DNA of 64,000 bases from Flavobacterium luteum (GTDB taxonomy: Bacteria > Bacteroidota > Bacteroidia > Flavobacteriales > Flavobacteriaceae): the NCBI RefSeq assembly GCF_008806775.1, contig NZ_WAEM01000001.1, positions 558,001 to 622,000 of the forward strand, written 5' to 3'. Positions within the stretch are counted from its first letter, which is position 1. The number at the start of each line of letters is the position of its first letter. A program made the translations under genes and the position numbers. Shown here piece after piece: positions 35,322 through 47,246 of this stretch. The notes below the pieces were generated by a model. That model made no database searches. It worked only from the letters and a program-made list of their open reading frames with translations, and had not been told where the DNA came from.

Positions 35322-36440
35322 TTATCCTGCCAGTGAAACTCCTATTAATGAACCTATTCCATATGTTACTGCTGCTGCAGCTAATCCAAAAGCAACTTGT
35401 CTGAAACCAGAAAACAAAACACTTTTACCAGTTAATAATGTTATAGCAGCACCTATTCCGAAAAGTCCAATTACACTACTTCCAACACTTAAAAAGATAG
35501 CATTTTTACCATCTAAAAACATAAATGGATACAATGGAATTATTGCCCCTATAGAAAAAAGTACAAAAGAAGCAATTGCCGCTTCCCATGCCGAACCACC
35601 TAATTCTTCTTTATCAATACCTAATTCCTCAGTAATTATAGCATCTATAGCCGTTTGTGGATTTTCAAATGCTTTATCAGCTAATTTTTGAGCTTCAATT
35701 ACATTCATTCCCTTGGCTTGGTAAAGTAAAACCAATTCTTTTTTTTCTTCTTCGGGAGAAGCTTCTAGTTCTTCAGTTTCAAGTTCTATTTGTCGTAAAT
35801 TTAATTCTCTTGAACTTTGTACTGATAACCATTCGCCTAAAGCCATAGATATTGCTCCTGCTAATAAACCTGCAATTCCAGTCAATAAAATGGTATTGTT
35901 TGAAACGGCTGCCCCTGCAACTCCCATTACCAAACTCATATTAGAAACCAATCCGTCATTAGAACCTAATACTGCCGCACGTAAGGCGTTTCCACCAACC
36001 GATTTATGCCGACTTTCAAATTTGGATAAAAATCCGCCTGATACATTCAAAGCTGCATTATTATTAACTGCTTCAATAATATTTAAATGATTGTGCTCAA
36101 ACCCTGTTGGTTTTTCACCATTTTCAATTTTATTTTTAACAGCATTTACTGCAAATTGCTTTTCAATGCTCGATAAATTACTAATAATAGAACTGTAACC
36201 AAAAAGCTTCCCTAACTTTAATTGAAATTTTGCTCGTGAAGATGGCAAAGGCATTTTATAATTTGAATCAAAAGTCAAAACCTTATTCAACATGTGCTTA
36301 GCATGCCCTTTTTCAATTTCTGCCAAACTTTGTAATACCCTTGACAAATTATCATCCGATTGAATATTAGCGATACTATCGTATAAAAAAGCAGTATCAA
36401 CTTCTGTTTGCAATTGTCCTTTTAATTTGTTTAAGTCCAT
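35322..36440 (-). CDS. Ferritin-like domain fused to VIT1/CCC1 metal transporter (MbfA-like)
   Basis: 372 residues. The first ~140 form a rubrerythrin/ferritin-like four-helix domain with spaced Glu/His (TEVDTAFLYDSIA; EIEKGHAKHM). The rest is a VIT1/CCC1 membrane domain of five helices (AVLGSNDGLVSNMSLVMGVAG; GAISMALGEWLSV). MbfA proteins export iron under iron or peroxide stress in other bacteria. A -7 element TACCTTTG lies on the minus strand at 36462-36469. Confidence 0.85.
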   Translation of the reverse strand: MDLNKLKGQLQTEVDTAFLYDSIANIQSDDNLSRVLQSLAEIEKGHAKHMLNKVLTFDSNYKMPLPSSRAKFQLKLGKLFGYSSIISNLSSIEKQFAVNAVKNKIENGEKPTGFEHNHLNIIEAVNNNAALNVSGGFLSKFESRHKSVGGNALRAAVLGSNDGLVSNMSLVMGVAGAAVSNNTILLTGIAGLLAGAISMALGEWLSVQSSRELNLRQIELETEELEASPEEEKKELVLLYQAKGMNVIEAQKLADKAFENPQTAIDAIITEELGIDKEELGGSAWEAAIASFVLFSIGAIIPLYPFMFLDGKNAIFLSVGSSVIGLFGIGAAITLLTGKSVLFSGFRQVAFGLAAAAVTYGIGSLIGVSLAG

Positions 36441-36461
36441 TATGTATAGTTTTTCCTATTT

Positions 36462-36469
36462 CAAAGGTA
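36462..36469 (-). promoter_or_regulatory. -7 element of the ferritin-VIT1 promoter
   Basis: The minus strand reads TACCTTTG 21 nt before the ATG. No well-spaced TTTG was found. Confidence 0.4.
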
Positions 36470-36589
36470 GTCAATTGAATTTTAATTTATTAATCCAAAA
36501 ACAATATTTAAAATGATAATTTTATAAATGAATTTTGATTATCAGTAATTACTCCTAATTAAAAAAGGTATTGTCTTTATAAAAAAGCG

Positions 36590-36790
36590 ATGAATTTATT
36601 TACTTTTATAGTAAATTTTGGAAGCGAAGAGTCTTGTAGACTTGATGTTAAAGAAGAAAGAGATAAACAAGGCGTTCAATGTAAATGTGGAAGCAAAGAA
36701 CATTTTGGATAAAAAGTGTTAGTAGTTACGAATATAAAAAATGCAGAAGCAGAATCTCTTTGCAAAGTGAAACAATATTGTAGACTTCTA
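36590..36790 (+). pseudogene. IS1595-family transposase, N-terminal remnant
   Basis: The ATG at 36590 opens a 40-codon frame containing NFGSEESCRLDVKEERDKQG and VQCKCGSKEHFG. A different frame continues YEYKKCRSRISLQSET to 36790. This is the N-terminal zinc-ribbon (CxxC ... CxxC) of IS1595-family transposases ('EE.C...RxxxGxxCxxCGSxxxxW ... YxCKxCRxxxSLxxGT'). One cysteine of the first pair is missing, and the catalytic domain and terminal repeats are absent. The gaps 36470-36589 and 36791-36865 show nothing else. Confidence 0.75.
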
Positions 36791-36865
36791 ATTTGTCATT
36801 TTTGATTTGGCATCAAATAATTTCTAAATCTTAAAACTACTTCTCTATCCTCTTTATAAAATAAT

Positions 36866-37666
36866 TTAAGGTTTTAAAGCAACAAAACGCTGTTGGGTTG
36901 TATAAGATGAAACATACCAGACCCTAAATCCTAATGGATTTCCGTCAAAATTTTTGCTGGTAGTTTCGCCACTAACTAATTGAATACCATCATAATTGTT
37001 TATCACTGTTTTGTGAGTATGACCTGATAGATAGGCTTTAACATTGTTTTCCTGAAATAATTGTAGCAACTGTTGTCGTTTTTGTATAGGAAGATTGAAA
37101 TAGCCTTCTTCTTCATCTATTGTTACACCATATAAAGGATAATGTCCCATAACAAATATAGGATGGGATTTAGCTTTTTGTTTTTTTAGTGATTTTTTAA
37201 ACCACACATCGTGTTTCTCAGATTCATTTTCAACACTAACTTTCCATAATTGGGAATTTGTTACAATAAAAGTAAACCCTTTCTTTTGAAATTTATAATA
37301 ATCTTTTCCTATAGTTTTTCTGTAATACTTTAGTGTTGCACCATTAGGAATATTTCCTACATCATGATTTCCAGGTACACAATAGCAAGGCATTTTAAAA
37401 CCCGCCTTAATTTTTTTAAAATCAGCATAAGAACTATCCGTTGGGTTATGAACGAGATCGCCACAAATAACGACGAAATCTGGATGAAGTTCATTTATCT
37501 GTATTACTGCTTTTTTAAATGATTCTATATCATGCCCGTAACCTCCCATTCCTAATTGAGTGTCACACAATTGAACAAAAGTGAAAGAGGGCTTCTCCTT
37601 TTCTGTAAAAGAGAAGCAGAAGACAAGTAGTGTAATTATAATATATTTATAGTAGCGCACTATCAT
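36866..37666 (-). CDS. Calcineurin-like metallophosphoesterase, exported
   Basis: 266 residues with an N-terminal hydrophobic signal or anchor (YKYIIITLLVFCFSF). The five metallophosphoesterase motifs are present: LCDTQLG, VICGDLVHN, GNHDVG, GHYPLYG and SGHTHK. The first motif has DxQ rather than DxH, as in CpdA/GpdQ-like exported phosphodiesterases. Substrate unknown. It follows the secDF terminator. Confidence 0.85.
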   Translation of the reverse strand: MIVRYYKYIIITLLVFCFSFTEKEKPSFTFVQLCDTQLGMGGYGHDIESFKKAVIQINELHPDFVVICGDLVHNPTDSSYADFKKIKAGFKMPCYCVPGNHDVGNIPNGATLKYYRKTIGKDYYKFQKKGFTFIVTNSQLWKVSVENESEKHDVWFKKSLKKQKAKSHPIFVMGHYPLYGVTIDEEEGYFNLPIQKRQQLLQLFQENNVKAYLSGHTHKTVINNYDGIQLVSGETTSKNFDGNPLGFRVWYVSSYTTQQRFVALKP

Positions 37667-37742
37667 TTAAATCATTATTAAAATGTTTATATTGGTTTTA
37701 CTTGTGAAAACAATTTACCTCGCTAAGATACCAAAAATTAAA

Positions 37743-37774
37743 AAAAAATGCCCGATTCACATCGGGCATTTTCT
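37743..37774 (-). terminator. Terminator of secDF
   Basis: The arms AAAATGCCCGAT and ATCGGGCATTTT enclose a 4-nt loop. On the minus strand a T-run follows the hairpin, 17 bp after the secDF stop. Confidence 0.88.
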
Positions 37775-37790
37775 GGTATATAAAAAGCGA

Positions 37791-40763
37791 TTAGGCTTTA
37801 TTGTGTTCTTCTTCAATTCTTTTGTGTTCAGCATCAGAAATGGTATCGCATAGAACTGGAGTTGCTATAAACAATGATGAATACGTTCCTACAACAATAC
37901 CTATCAACATAGCGAAGATAAATCCTCTGATAGATTCTCCACCAAAAATGAACATGATTAACAATACTAAAATCATTGTTAATGACGTATTGATGGTTCT
38001 TGACATTGTAGAGTTAATCGACTGGTTCACGATTGAGTTAAAGTTACCTTTTGCTTTACCACCTAAATATTCACGAACTCTGTCAAATACAATAACAGTG
38101 TCGTTCATCGAATAACCAATAACGGTAAGAATTGCTGCAATGAAATGTTGGTCGATTTCCATTCCGAATGGCATGTACTTCCATAATAAAGAGTAAATTC
38201 CTAATACGAAGATTACGTCATGCGCCACCGCTGCGATTGCACCTAAACTGTATTGCCATTTTCTGAAACTGATTACTAAATACAATCCAACAATAAGCAT
38301 AGCTCCAAGAACTGCCCAATACGAATTGGTTTTAATATCATCTGCAACTGTTGGTCCTACTTTAGAAGCTTGCAAAATACCGTATTGTTTACCATCATAA
38401 CTGTTTACGAATTTTTCATACGTCATGTCTGCAGAAAAATGCTTTTTCAAATTATCGTACAAAATTTTATTCACCGCTTGATCTGCTTCTGAACCAGCTT
38501 CATCAACCTTGAATTTAGTTGTAATTTTTAATTGATTGTCTTTTCCAAAAATCTTAGCTTCAACACTACCGTCTAAAACTTTAAGTAAATCTTCTCTCAC
38601 TTCTTCGGCTGCAATTGGTTTTTCAAAATGTACTTGAAAAGTTCTTCCACCTTTAAAATCAACACCGTAATTCAAACCATTTATTGCTAATGAAGCGACA
38701 CTTACCACACAAACTACTAATGAGAATATGTAAGTATATTTTTTTACTTTTAAGAAATCAAAATGGAAATTGGTGAAGAAATTTTTAGAGAAACCAGTAA
38801 CAAACGTTAATTTGTTTCCTCTATTTACGCTCCAATCTAATAAAATTCTAGTGATAAAAATAGACGTAAATAACGAAGTTGCAATACCTATTAACAAGGT
38901 AGTTGCAAAACCTTGAATTGGACCTGTTCCAAAAATTAATAATACTGCTCCAGTTAATACGTGAGTTACGTTGGCATCTACAATGGAACGCATGGCTCCT
39001 TTCCATCCAAATGACGCTTTAATAGCTTCTTCAATTGTTTTTCCTGCACGCAATTCTTCTTTTGCTCTTTCGTAAATGATAATGTTAGCATCGACTGCAG
39101 TACCCATAGTTAAAACGATACCTGCAATTCCAGGCAAAGTCAATACAGCTCCTAAACTGGCTAAGATTCCGAATAAGAATAAAAGATTGATTGCTAAAGC
39201 GATATTAGCATATAAACCTGATTTACCATAATACACCATCATCCATAAGGAAACGATTAACAAACCAATAATAGCCGAATTCGTACCGTTATCAATAGCT
39301 TCTTGTCCTAAAGATGGCCCTACTACTTCGGATTGCACAATTTCAGCAGAAGCTGGCAATTTACCTGCTCTTAAAACATTAGCTAAATCTTTAGTTTCAG
39401 TAACATCAAAAACTCCAGAAATTTCTGATCTACCACCAGATATCGGTCCGCTAGACACTCCAGGTGCAGAATAAACAATATCATCTAAAACAATAGCGAT
39501 ATTGCTTTTTTGAGTAAATGCTTTTCCTGTCAATTCTTCCCAAGCTTTTGCACCTTGACCGTTCATTTGCATCGTTACCGATGGTTTTCCTAATTGGTCG
39601 AATGAGTCTTTAGCATCAGTTACTACTCCACCACTCATAGCAGCTTGGTTGTCTCTATTTCCTTTTAAAGCATATAGTTCTACAGTTTCAACCTCTTTTT
39701 TTGTTTTCTCATCAACATTTACAGAAGGTTTACCCCATACAAATTTAGCATAACGCTTGTCTGCTGGTAATAAATTTCTAATATCTTGTCGTTTCAAATA
39801 CCCATTTATTGCAGAAGTATCCTTAGGATCAGAAACAGCAAGAACTGGACCTCCACCTTGGCTAACGAATTTGGATAATAAAGGCCCTAAATCTTTTGCA
39901 TCAGCAACAGTATCTTTCACTTTATCTGTCAATAAAGTATCAATTCCTGTTTTAGCGGTTTGTTTCACATTTACTGCTGATTTTTCAGTTAGCTTCAAAG
40001 CATTGTTTGCAGCCATTAAGAAATTACCTAAATCATCAATTTTATAGGTTTCCCAAAACTCTAATTGTGCAGTACTTTGTAATAATTTCTTAATACGATC
40101 TACATCTTTTGCACCAGGAAGTTCCACTAATATCCTTCCGGATTCTCCAATCTTTTGAATGTTAGGTTGTGTTACTCCAAATTTATCAATACGTTTTCTT
40201 AGAACTTCAAAAGCACTTTCGATAGACTCGTCTACTTTACGTCTAATTACCTTTTTAACTTGGTCGTCAGTCATTCTAAAGTTTACTTCGTCTCCAACAA
40301 TTTTATTTGAAAAAATTTCAGGCGAAGCTAACTTTACAGTTCCAGCAGAGGCTTTATCAAACGCTTCAAAAAAAGCATCAATATAATCTTGATTTCCAAC
40401 TCTATTTGCTGTAGCATCAGCAAGTGCTTTGTTGAAAGTTGGATTTTTAGAATTATTAGCTAATCCTTTAATAATGTCTTTTACAGAAATCTGAAGTTGT
40501 ACATTGATTCCTCCTTCAAGGTCAAGACCTTTATTGATTTTTTTATCTTTTACTTCATTATAAGTAAAGTCAGTAAATCCGAGATTAAATACCTTTTCTT
40601 TTCCAATGGAATCTAAATATTTTAATTCTTTTTCTGAATTACCATTTGCAAAAGTTTTTGCATCGCTCTCTACATTATGAGATACGAAAGTGAAAGAAAG
40701 TTGGTAAATGCTTACCAATGCAAATAAAATTGCGAAAAATTTAACTAGTCCTCTATTCTGCAT
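37791..40763 (-). CDS. secDF: Protein translocase subunit SecDF (fused)
   Basis: 990 residues. The SecD half has KGLDLEGGINVQLQIS and the P1 head (RKRIDKFGVTQPNIQKIG, ILVELPGAKDVDRIKKLL), then six helices with GTAVDANIIIYERAKEE. The SecF half begins about residue 660 (NGLNYGVDFKGGR) and repeats the pattern (GYSMNDTVIVFDRVREYL). SecDF uses the proton gradient to pull secreted proteins through SecYEG. The single-chain form is usual in Bacteroidota. Monocistronic, from a promoter at 40870-40900. Confidence 0.97.
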   Translation of the reverse strand: MQNRGLVKFFAILFALVSIYQLSFTFVSHNVESDAKTFANGNSEKELKYLDSIGKEKVFNLGFTDFTYNEVKDKKINKGLDLEGGINVQLQISVKDIIKGLANNSKNPTFNKALADATANRVGNQDYIDAFFEAFDKASAGTVKLASPEIFSNKIVGDEVNFRMTDDQVKKVIRRKVDESIESAFEVLRKRIDKFGVTQPNIQKIGESGRILVELPGAKDVDRIKKLLQSTAQLEFWETYKIDDLGNFLMAANNALKLTEKSAVNVKQTAKTGIDTLLTDKVKDTVADAKDLGPLLSKFVSQGGGPVLAVSDPKDTSAINGYLKRQDIRNLLPADKRYAKFVWGKPSVNVDEKTKKEVETVELYALKGNRDNQAAMSGGVVTDAKDSFDQLGKPSVTMQMNGQGAKAWEELTGKAFTQKSNIAIVLDDIVYSAPGVSSGPISGGRSEISGVFDVTETKDLANVLRAGKLPASAEIVQSEVVGPSLGQEAIDNGTNSAIIGLLIVSLWMMVYYGKSGLYANIALAINLLFLFGILASLGAVLTLPGIAGIVLTMGTAVDANIIIYERAKEELRAGKTIEEAIKASFGWKGAMRSIVDANVTHVLTGAVLLIFGTGPIQGFATTLLIGIATSLFTSIFITRILLDWSVNRGNKLTFVTGFSKNFFTNFHFDFLKVKKYTYIFSLVVCVVSVASLAINGLNYGVDFKGGRTFQVHFEKPIAAEEVREDLLKVLDGSVEAKIFGKDNQLKITTKFKVDEAGSEADQAVNKILYDNLKKHFSADMTYEKFVNSYDGKQYGILQASKVGPTVADDIKTNSYWAVLGAMLIVGLYLVISFRKWQYSLGAIAAVAHDVIFVLGIYSLLWKYMPFGMEIDQHFIAAILTVIGYSMNDTVIVFDRVREYLGGKAKGNFNSIVNQSINSTMSRTINTSLTMILVLLIMFIFGGESIRGFIFAMLIGIVVGTYSSLFIATPVLCDTISDAEHKRIEEEHNKA

Positions 40764-40869
40764 TATTACTAAAAATTAATTAATTCTGTTTGTTTAGTTT
40801 GTGGTTGATTAAATAAAATAAATACCTTCTTAAAAGTGAATTTAAGTCGGCATCATTTTTTAAAACGTG

Positions 40870-40900
40870 CAAATATATAATTCTGGAGTAGATTAACCAA
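40870..40900 (-). promoter_or_regulatory. Promoter of secDF
   Basis: On the minus strand TTGG (40897-40900), 19 nt, TATATTTG (40870-40877). The 5' leader to the secDF ATG is about 100 nt, long for a housekeeping gene; I see no clear structure in it. Confidence 0.65.
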
Positions 40901-40988
40901 TTTATTTATCGATTAATATTAAAAAAATAAATAGTAGTAGACATTCAAGAAATATTTGAACGAAATATAAATTAAATCCTTGATTTAT

Positions 40989-41801
40989 TTATTTGGAAAG
41001 TAAATAATCATTACTACTTTGACTTCCTGTTAAAGGAAATTCTAGAGTTGTAAAACTATCGATTAATGGATTTAAAGTGTAATTTATTTTAGTTTCTGAT
41101 TTAATTAAACCATAATTTTTTGCATAATATTGCTCAGAGACTAAAACCTCTTGATTATTAGGAGATAAAAAATCTATTGACAGAAAATCTGTCTTAGCAA
41201 ATACTTTTAGATTTAAAACCAACTTTACTTTTTTAACATCGGTATAATCAACACCATTCGATTTAAATGTAGTTAGACTACCGTCTTCTTTAGCAGATAA
41301 AACATAATTAACCGTTAATGGATATCCTGGTAATGCTGTTGTATTGACTATTGTTCCAGAAACTTTTCCGAATTCTTCATTTGAGGTTGCATTTTCTTTA
41401 AAAATAACAAAATCATTTACTGAAAAATTAACGGGTAAATTTTCGACAATATTTACAGAAAGATCCCCAGATAGTTTAATCATTTTACCGTCTACTCGTA
41501 TAGCATTATTTTCTAAAGCCCCACAATAAAATCCTGTTGGAAGGAATTTAGTTTTCATTTTTTGATACGTAAAACCATTAATTTCAACTTCTTTTTCAAT
41601 ATATAAAGAATCTCTACCTATAGTATTAGGATTAACTGAGGTGTTTTCTGTTTTATAAATCCAATAATTACTTTCTTTTATTGGATAAAAGTTGGTTGCT
41701 ACGCCATCATCTTTTGGCACTTCTTGTGAAGGTGAACTATCATTAGAACAAGAAGATAAAGCGACTAATAAAACTAATTGACAAAGAGTTATGTATTTCA
41801 T
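40989..41801 (-). CDS. Lipoprotein of unknown function
   Basis: 270 residues from the ATG at 41801; an ATG 63 bp upstream adds a basic stretch before the signal and is unlikely. The signal ends in LVALSSCSN with the lipidated Cys about residue 18, followed by a Ser/Pro/Asp linker. The rest is beta-rich, with the phrase NYWIYKTEN shared by many Bacteroidota lipoproteins that I cannot assign further. It follows the mdh terminator. Confidence 0.75.
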   Translation of the reverse strand: MKYITLCQLVLLVALSSCSNDSSPSQEVPKDDGVATNFYPIKESNYWIYKTENTSVNPNTIGRDSLYIEKEVEINGFTYQKMKTKFLPTGFYCGALENNAIRVDGKMIKLSGDLSVNIVENLPVNFSVNDFVIFKENATSNEEFGKVSGTIVNTTALPGYPLTVNYVLSAKEDGSLTTFKSNGVDYTDVKKVKLVLNLKVFAKTDFLSIDFLSPNNQEVLVSEQYYAKNYGLIKSETKINYTLNPLIDSFTTLEFPLTGSQSSNDYLLSK

Positions 41802-41852
41802 ATTTAATTTTTTAAAAAGCGAAGATAGAACTTTTTTAAATCTTTCAAACAA

Positions 41853-41890
41853 AAAAAACGGCAACCTTTAAATTTAAGATTACCGTTTTA
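41853..41890 (-). terminator. Terminator of mdh
   Basis: The minus-strand RNA arms AAAACGGTAATC and GGTTGCCGTTTT pair with two G-U wobbles that would be mismatches on the other strand, so it is directional. A T-run follows. Confidence 0.8.
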
Positions 41891-41907
41891 ATAAATATAA
41901 ATTGATT

Positions 41908-42840
41908 TTATAAAACCGAAGCTAAATCAGCATTCATGTTTCGAATAGCATCAACACTTTTAGCAAATTTTTCTTTTTCGCTATCGTTAAGTTCAATATT
42001 TAAAATTTGCTCAACTCCGTTACGACCAATAATACAAGGAACTCCAATGCAAATATCAGATTGTCCGTACTCCCCTTCTAATAAGACCGAGCAAGCAATC
42101 ATCTTATGTTGGTTGTTTAAAATACTATCTACTAGATAGGCTACAGAAGCTCCAGGAGCATACCAAGCCGAAGTACCTAAAAGCCCTGTAAGAGTTGCTC
42201 CACCAACCATAGTATCTGCCGCAACTTTATCTAAAGCTTCTTGAGATAAAAATTCAGAAACTGGAATACCGTTATAGGATGCCAATCTAGTTAACGGAAT
42301 CATAGTCGTATCACCATGACCTCCAATTACCATTGCAGAAATATCATTTGAAGGTTTTTCTAATGCTTTTGATAAATAATATCTAAAACGAGAACTGTCT
42401 AAAGCACCACCCATACCTATAATTCTATTTTTTGGAAGACCTGTAGCTTTTAATGTTAGGTAGGTCATCGTGTCCATAGGATTTGAAACAACTACAATAA
42501 TTGTATTGGGAGAAAATTTTAGAATATTTTCAGCAACCGATTTTACAATTCCAGCATTAATTCCGATTAATTCTTCACGAGTCATTCCTGGTTTTCTTGG
42601 AATTCCGGAAGTAATTACCACTACATCACTATTTGCTGTTTTTGAATAATCGTTAGTAACTCCGATTATTTGAGTATTAAAACCTGTATTTGTAGCACAT
42701 TGCATCAAATCCATTGCCTTACCTTCAGCATACCCTTCTTTGATGTCCAATAATACCACTTCGCTAGCAATTCCTCTATAAGAAATAACGTCTGCACATG
42801 AAGCACCTACGTTTCCTGCTCCTACAATTGTAACTTTCAT
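41908..42840 (-). CDS. mdh: Malate dehydrogenase
   Basis: 310 residues of the lactate/malate dehydrogenase family. NAD-binding VGAGNVGASCA (6-16), substrate arginines in SGIPRKPGMTREE, NPMDTMTY and the catalytic His in IGGHGDTTMIPL. The IPRKPGM loop with Arg is the malate-type signature. It interconverts malate and oxaloacetate in the TCA cycle. Confidence 0.96.
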   Translation of the reverse strand: MKVTIVGAGNVGASCADVISYRGIASEVVLLDIKEGYAEGKAMDLMQCATNTGFNTQIIGVTNDYSKTANSDVVVITSGIPRKPGMTREELIGINAGIVKSVAENILKFSPNTIIVVVSNPMDTMTYLTLKATGLPKNRIIGMGGALDSSRFRYYLSKALEKPSNDISAMVIGGHGDTTMIPLTRLASYNGIPVSEFLSQEALDKVAADTMVGGATLTGLLGTSAWYAPGASVAYLVDSILNNQHKMIACSVLLEGEYGQSDICIGVPCIIGRNGVEQILNIELNDSEKEKFAKSVDAIRNMNADLASVL

Positions 42841-42915
42841 TTTGTTGTTGTTTTATGTTTATATTGATTAAATTATTAAAATTAGATTTTAGAAATCATT
42901 ACACAAGAAAGAAAA

Positions 42916-43938
42916 TTAATTTACTTTATAATGAATGGAAAAATTAGAGTTCACAAATTTATTAAACGCAATTGACGATTGAAAATATACTTTATTCCAT
43001 CTATAAGCAACTGAAAGCTCAAAGATAGTATTAATTTTTGTTTTGTAAATGTCTTTTAGTTTTTCGTTTAGGAAGGCCTGTGAGGAACTTCCTGGAAAAG
43101 TTATGACTTTATCAATAGTTCCTTTATAACCTGAAAATTTATATTTAAAATCGCTACTGTTAACGATAGAACCTAGCATAAATTCAAAATTATTGTACGA
43201 TTTAGAAACATTGGTTTGAAACTGCCAAGTGCTTACATTTCCGTTAATTTTATTGATACCAAGAGTTCCAAAATTGGTCTGAATATCTATAAAATCGAAA
43301 CTTATATTTTCTCTAGAATTGCTCAAAGTCATCGCTAGATTGATATTTTTAGTTTCCAAAGCTTTAATATATTGACTTATATTGTGCTTTAAACCAAAAC
43401 CATATACTTGGTATTCGCCTCTTTTAATTTTAGTTTTTGGCGCAAACTTGGCAATTAATTCCGTTCCTGAACCTAATGAAACCGCTGCGGAAAGGTGCGG
43501 ATAAACTATCAGATTTTCATTGATTCCTTTGGGCGTTTGAATTGGATAATTTGGATTAATGATACCGTAAATATCAACAATATTTATTTGCTCTCCATTT
43601 CCAAGAGCTGTGGGAATTGTTGCTGATGTTGCACCTTGAATTTTAAGAAAAGTAAAATCGGAATCTTTTAAAATGAATGTTCGATCACGATTTGGAACAA
43701 AAAAAACGTTAGTATGTACTCCAAAAGTAGTACTCCAACGTTTATTTTTTTTAGCAGAAAAAACCCAGACACCAGACGACTGATAAACAGCTGCATCGTT
43801 GGCTGGAGTTATAAATTGATCAGCATAATAAACTGCATCATTAAAAAATTCATCTATATGTTCCAAAACCTTTGGGTCAAAAGATTGAGAGTAACCACTA
43901 TTACTAATTAACAAAATAAAAAACAGTGCTTTCTTCAT
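42916..43938 (-). CDS. DUF6588-like outer-membrane-type protein
   Basis: 340 residues with a signal peptide (cleavage near YSQS). The rest is beta-rich with a barrel-like pattern (YPHLSAAVSLGSGTELIAKF; YQVYGFGLKHNISQYI) and an aromatic-rich end. It resembles the DUF6588 family of Bacteroidota, for which no function is known. It starts 53 bp downstream of gyrB on the same strand. Confidence 0.65.
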   Translation of the reverse strand: MKKALFFILLISNSGYSQSFDPKVLEHIDEFFNDAVYYADQFITPANDAAVYQSSGVWVFSAKKNKRWSTTFGVHTNVFFVPNRDRTFILKDSDFTFLKIQGATSATIPTALGNGEQINIVDIYGIINPNYPIQTPKGINENLIVYPHLSAAVSLGSGTELIAKFAPKTKIKRGEYQVYGFGLKHNISQYIKALETKNINLAMTLSNSRENISFDFIDIQTNFGTLGINKINGNVSTWQFQTNVSKSYNNFEFMLGSIVNSSDFKYKFSGYKGTIDKVITFPGSSSQAFLNEKLKDIYKTKINTIFELSVAYRWNKVYFQSSIAFNKFVNSNFSIHYKVN

Positions 43939-43991
43939 AACCTAAAAAAAACTTTTGGTATAAAAAAAGTACACCTTATATTTTAAACTTT

Positions 43992-46046
<2,055 letters not shown>

Positions 46047-46050
46047 TTAA

Positions 46051-47070
46051 TTATGTGTATAATTTTGCCCCAGTACCGAATGTATTTGAATAAACAATAT
46101 TCCCTAAATTAAATGTTACACCACTTGCTATATCTTGTCTTAGAAGTAATGCGCCATCGGCATCTAAATAGTCTAAAAGCGATGCTATTTGAGTTAAGCC
46201 AGATATTCCAATTGTTGATTCGGTCATACAGCCAGCCATCAGAAGTAATCTTGATTCCCTTGCCACTTTAATCATTCTCAAAGCCGGAGTAATTCCACCA
46301 CATTTCATTAGTTTTATATTAATTCCATGAAACAATTCACTGCAAATAGAAACATCTGTTTCTCTCTGGCAACTCTCATCGGCAATTATTGGTAAATAGG
46401 ATTCGGATTTTACTTTTTTCATGCCTTCAATATCATCAGACTTGAGCGGTTGTTCAATAAATTCTACATTCAAGTATTTTAATATTTTAGAATTCTCAAT
46501 AGTTTGTTTAGCTGTCCAAGCGCAATTAGCATCAATTCTAAAAACCGAATTGGTAATTTTACGTAAGTTTTCTACAATTTGAATGTCATTAGGAGTTCCT
46601 AATTTAATCTTATAAATAGGCCATGGTTTTTCTATGATTTTTTGCTTCATGATTTCTAAAGAATCAATACCAATAGTATAAGAGGTAAGAGGTGTTTTAG
46701 CCTGCTCGTCTGCCCAGTAGCTTCGAAGTGTTTTAGAATTTATTTTAGCATAAATATCCCAATAAGCCATATCAACTGCACACAAAGCAAAATAATCGTC
46801 TTGAAGTAATAGAGCCAATTTTTTCCAAATTATTTCTGGATGAAGTTCCGCAGAAGTTTCTATGATTGGTTTTACTTTCATCAAACTATCTGTTAACCGC
46901 TGTTGAGTACTATGGTAATAGGGATTTACTGTTGCTTCTCCGTATCCAGAATGCATTCCATTAGAAATAGTTACAATAACTGTTTTTTGTACAGAAACTG
47001 TGTATCTTGAAATAGTAAATGGGTATTGCAGAGGCAATTCGTGAAATTGAAAAGAAAAATGTAGTCCCAT
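46051..47070 (-). CDS. Dipeptide epimerase (enolase superfamily)
   Basis: 339 residues. The muconate-lactonizing-enzyme subgroup residues are present: KxK as IYKIKLG, metal ligands in RIDANCAW, FIEQPL and IADES, and the opposite lysine in IKLMKCGG. The late DxD loop seen in L-Ala-D/L-Glu epimerases is replaced by GCMTESTIG, which is also typical of that group. It probably epimerises dipeptides such as L-Ala-D-Glu from murein turnover. Confidence 0.85.
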   Translation of the reverse strand: MGLHFSFQFHELPLQYPFTISRYTVSVQKTVIVTISNGMHSGYGEATVNPYYHSTQQRLTDSLMKVKPIIETSAELHPEIIWKKLALLLQDDYFALCAVDMAYWDIYAKINSKTLRSYWADEQAKTPLTSYTIGIDSLEIMKQKIIEKPWPIYKIKLGTPNDIQIVENLRKITNSVFRIDANCAWTAKQTIENSKILKYLNVEFIEQPLKSDDIEGMKKVKSESYLPIIADESCQRETDVSICSELFHGINIKLMKCGGITPALRMIKVARESRLLLMAGCMTESTIGISGLTQIASLLDYLDADGALLLRQDIASGVTFNLGNIVYSNTFGTGAKLYT

Positions 47071-47185
47071 AAAAAATGCACTTTAAAGTAAATGCATTAA
47101 AAATACATTAATTTATTTGACAACTTGTAATTGTATCAAAATTAAAATTGGAAACAATGATGAAAAAACCCGATGAATGAAAAAA

Positions 47186-47222
47186 TTAAAAAGGTTTGTG
47201 CAAATAAGCACAAACCTTTTTA
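47186..47222 (-). terminator. Terminator of the gatCA-gatB/aspS operon
   Basis: The arms AAAAAGGTTTGTGC and GCACAAACCTTTTT enclose a 6-nt loop, with a T-run on the minus strand, 25 bp after the fused gene's stop. Confidence 0.9.
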
Positions 47223-47246
47223 ATAAATTAACTTTAGGAATAAAAT

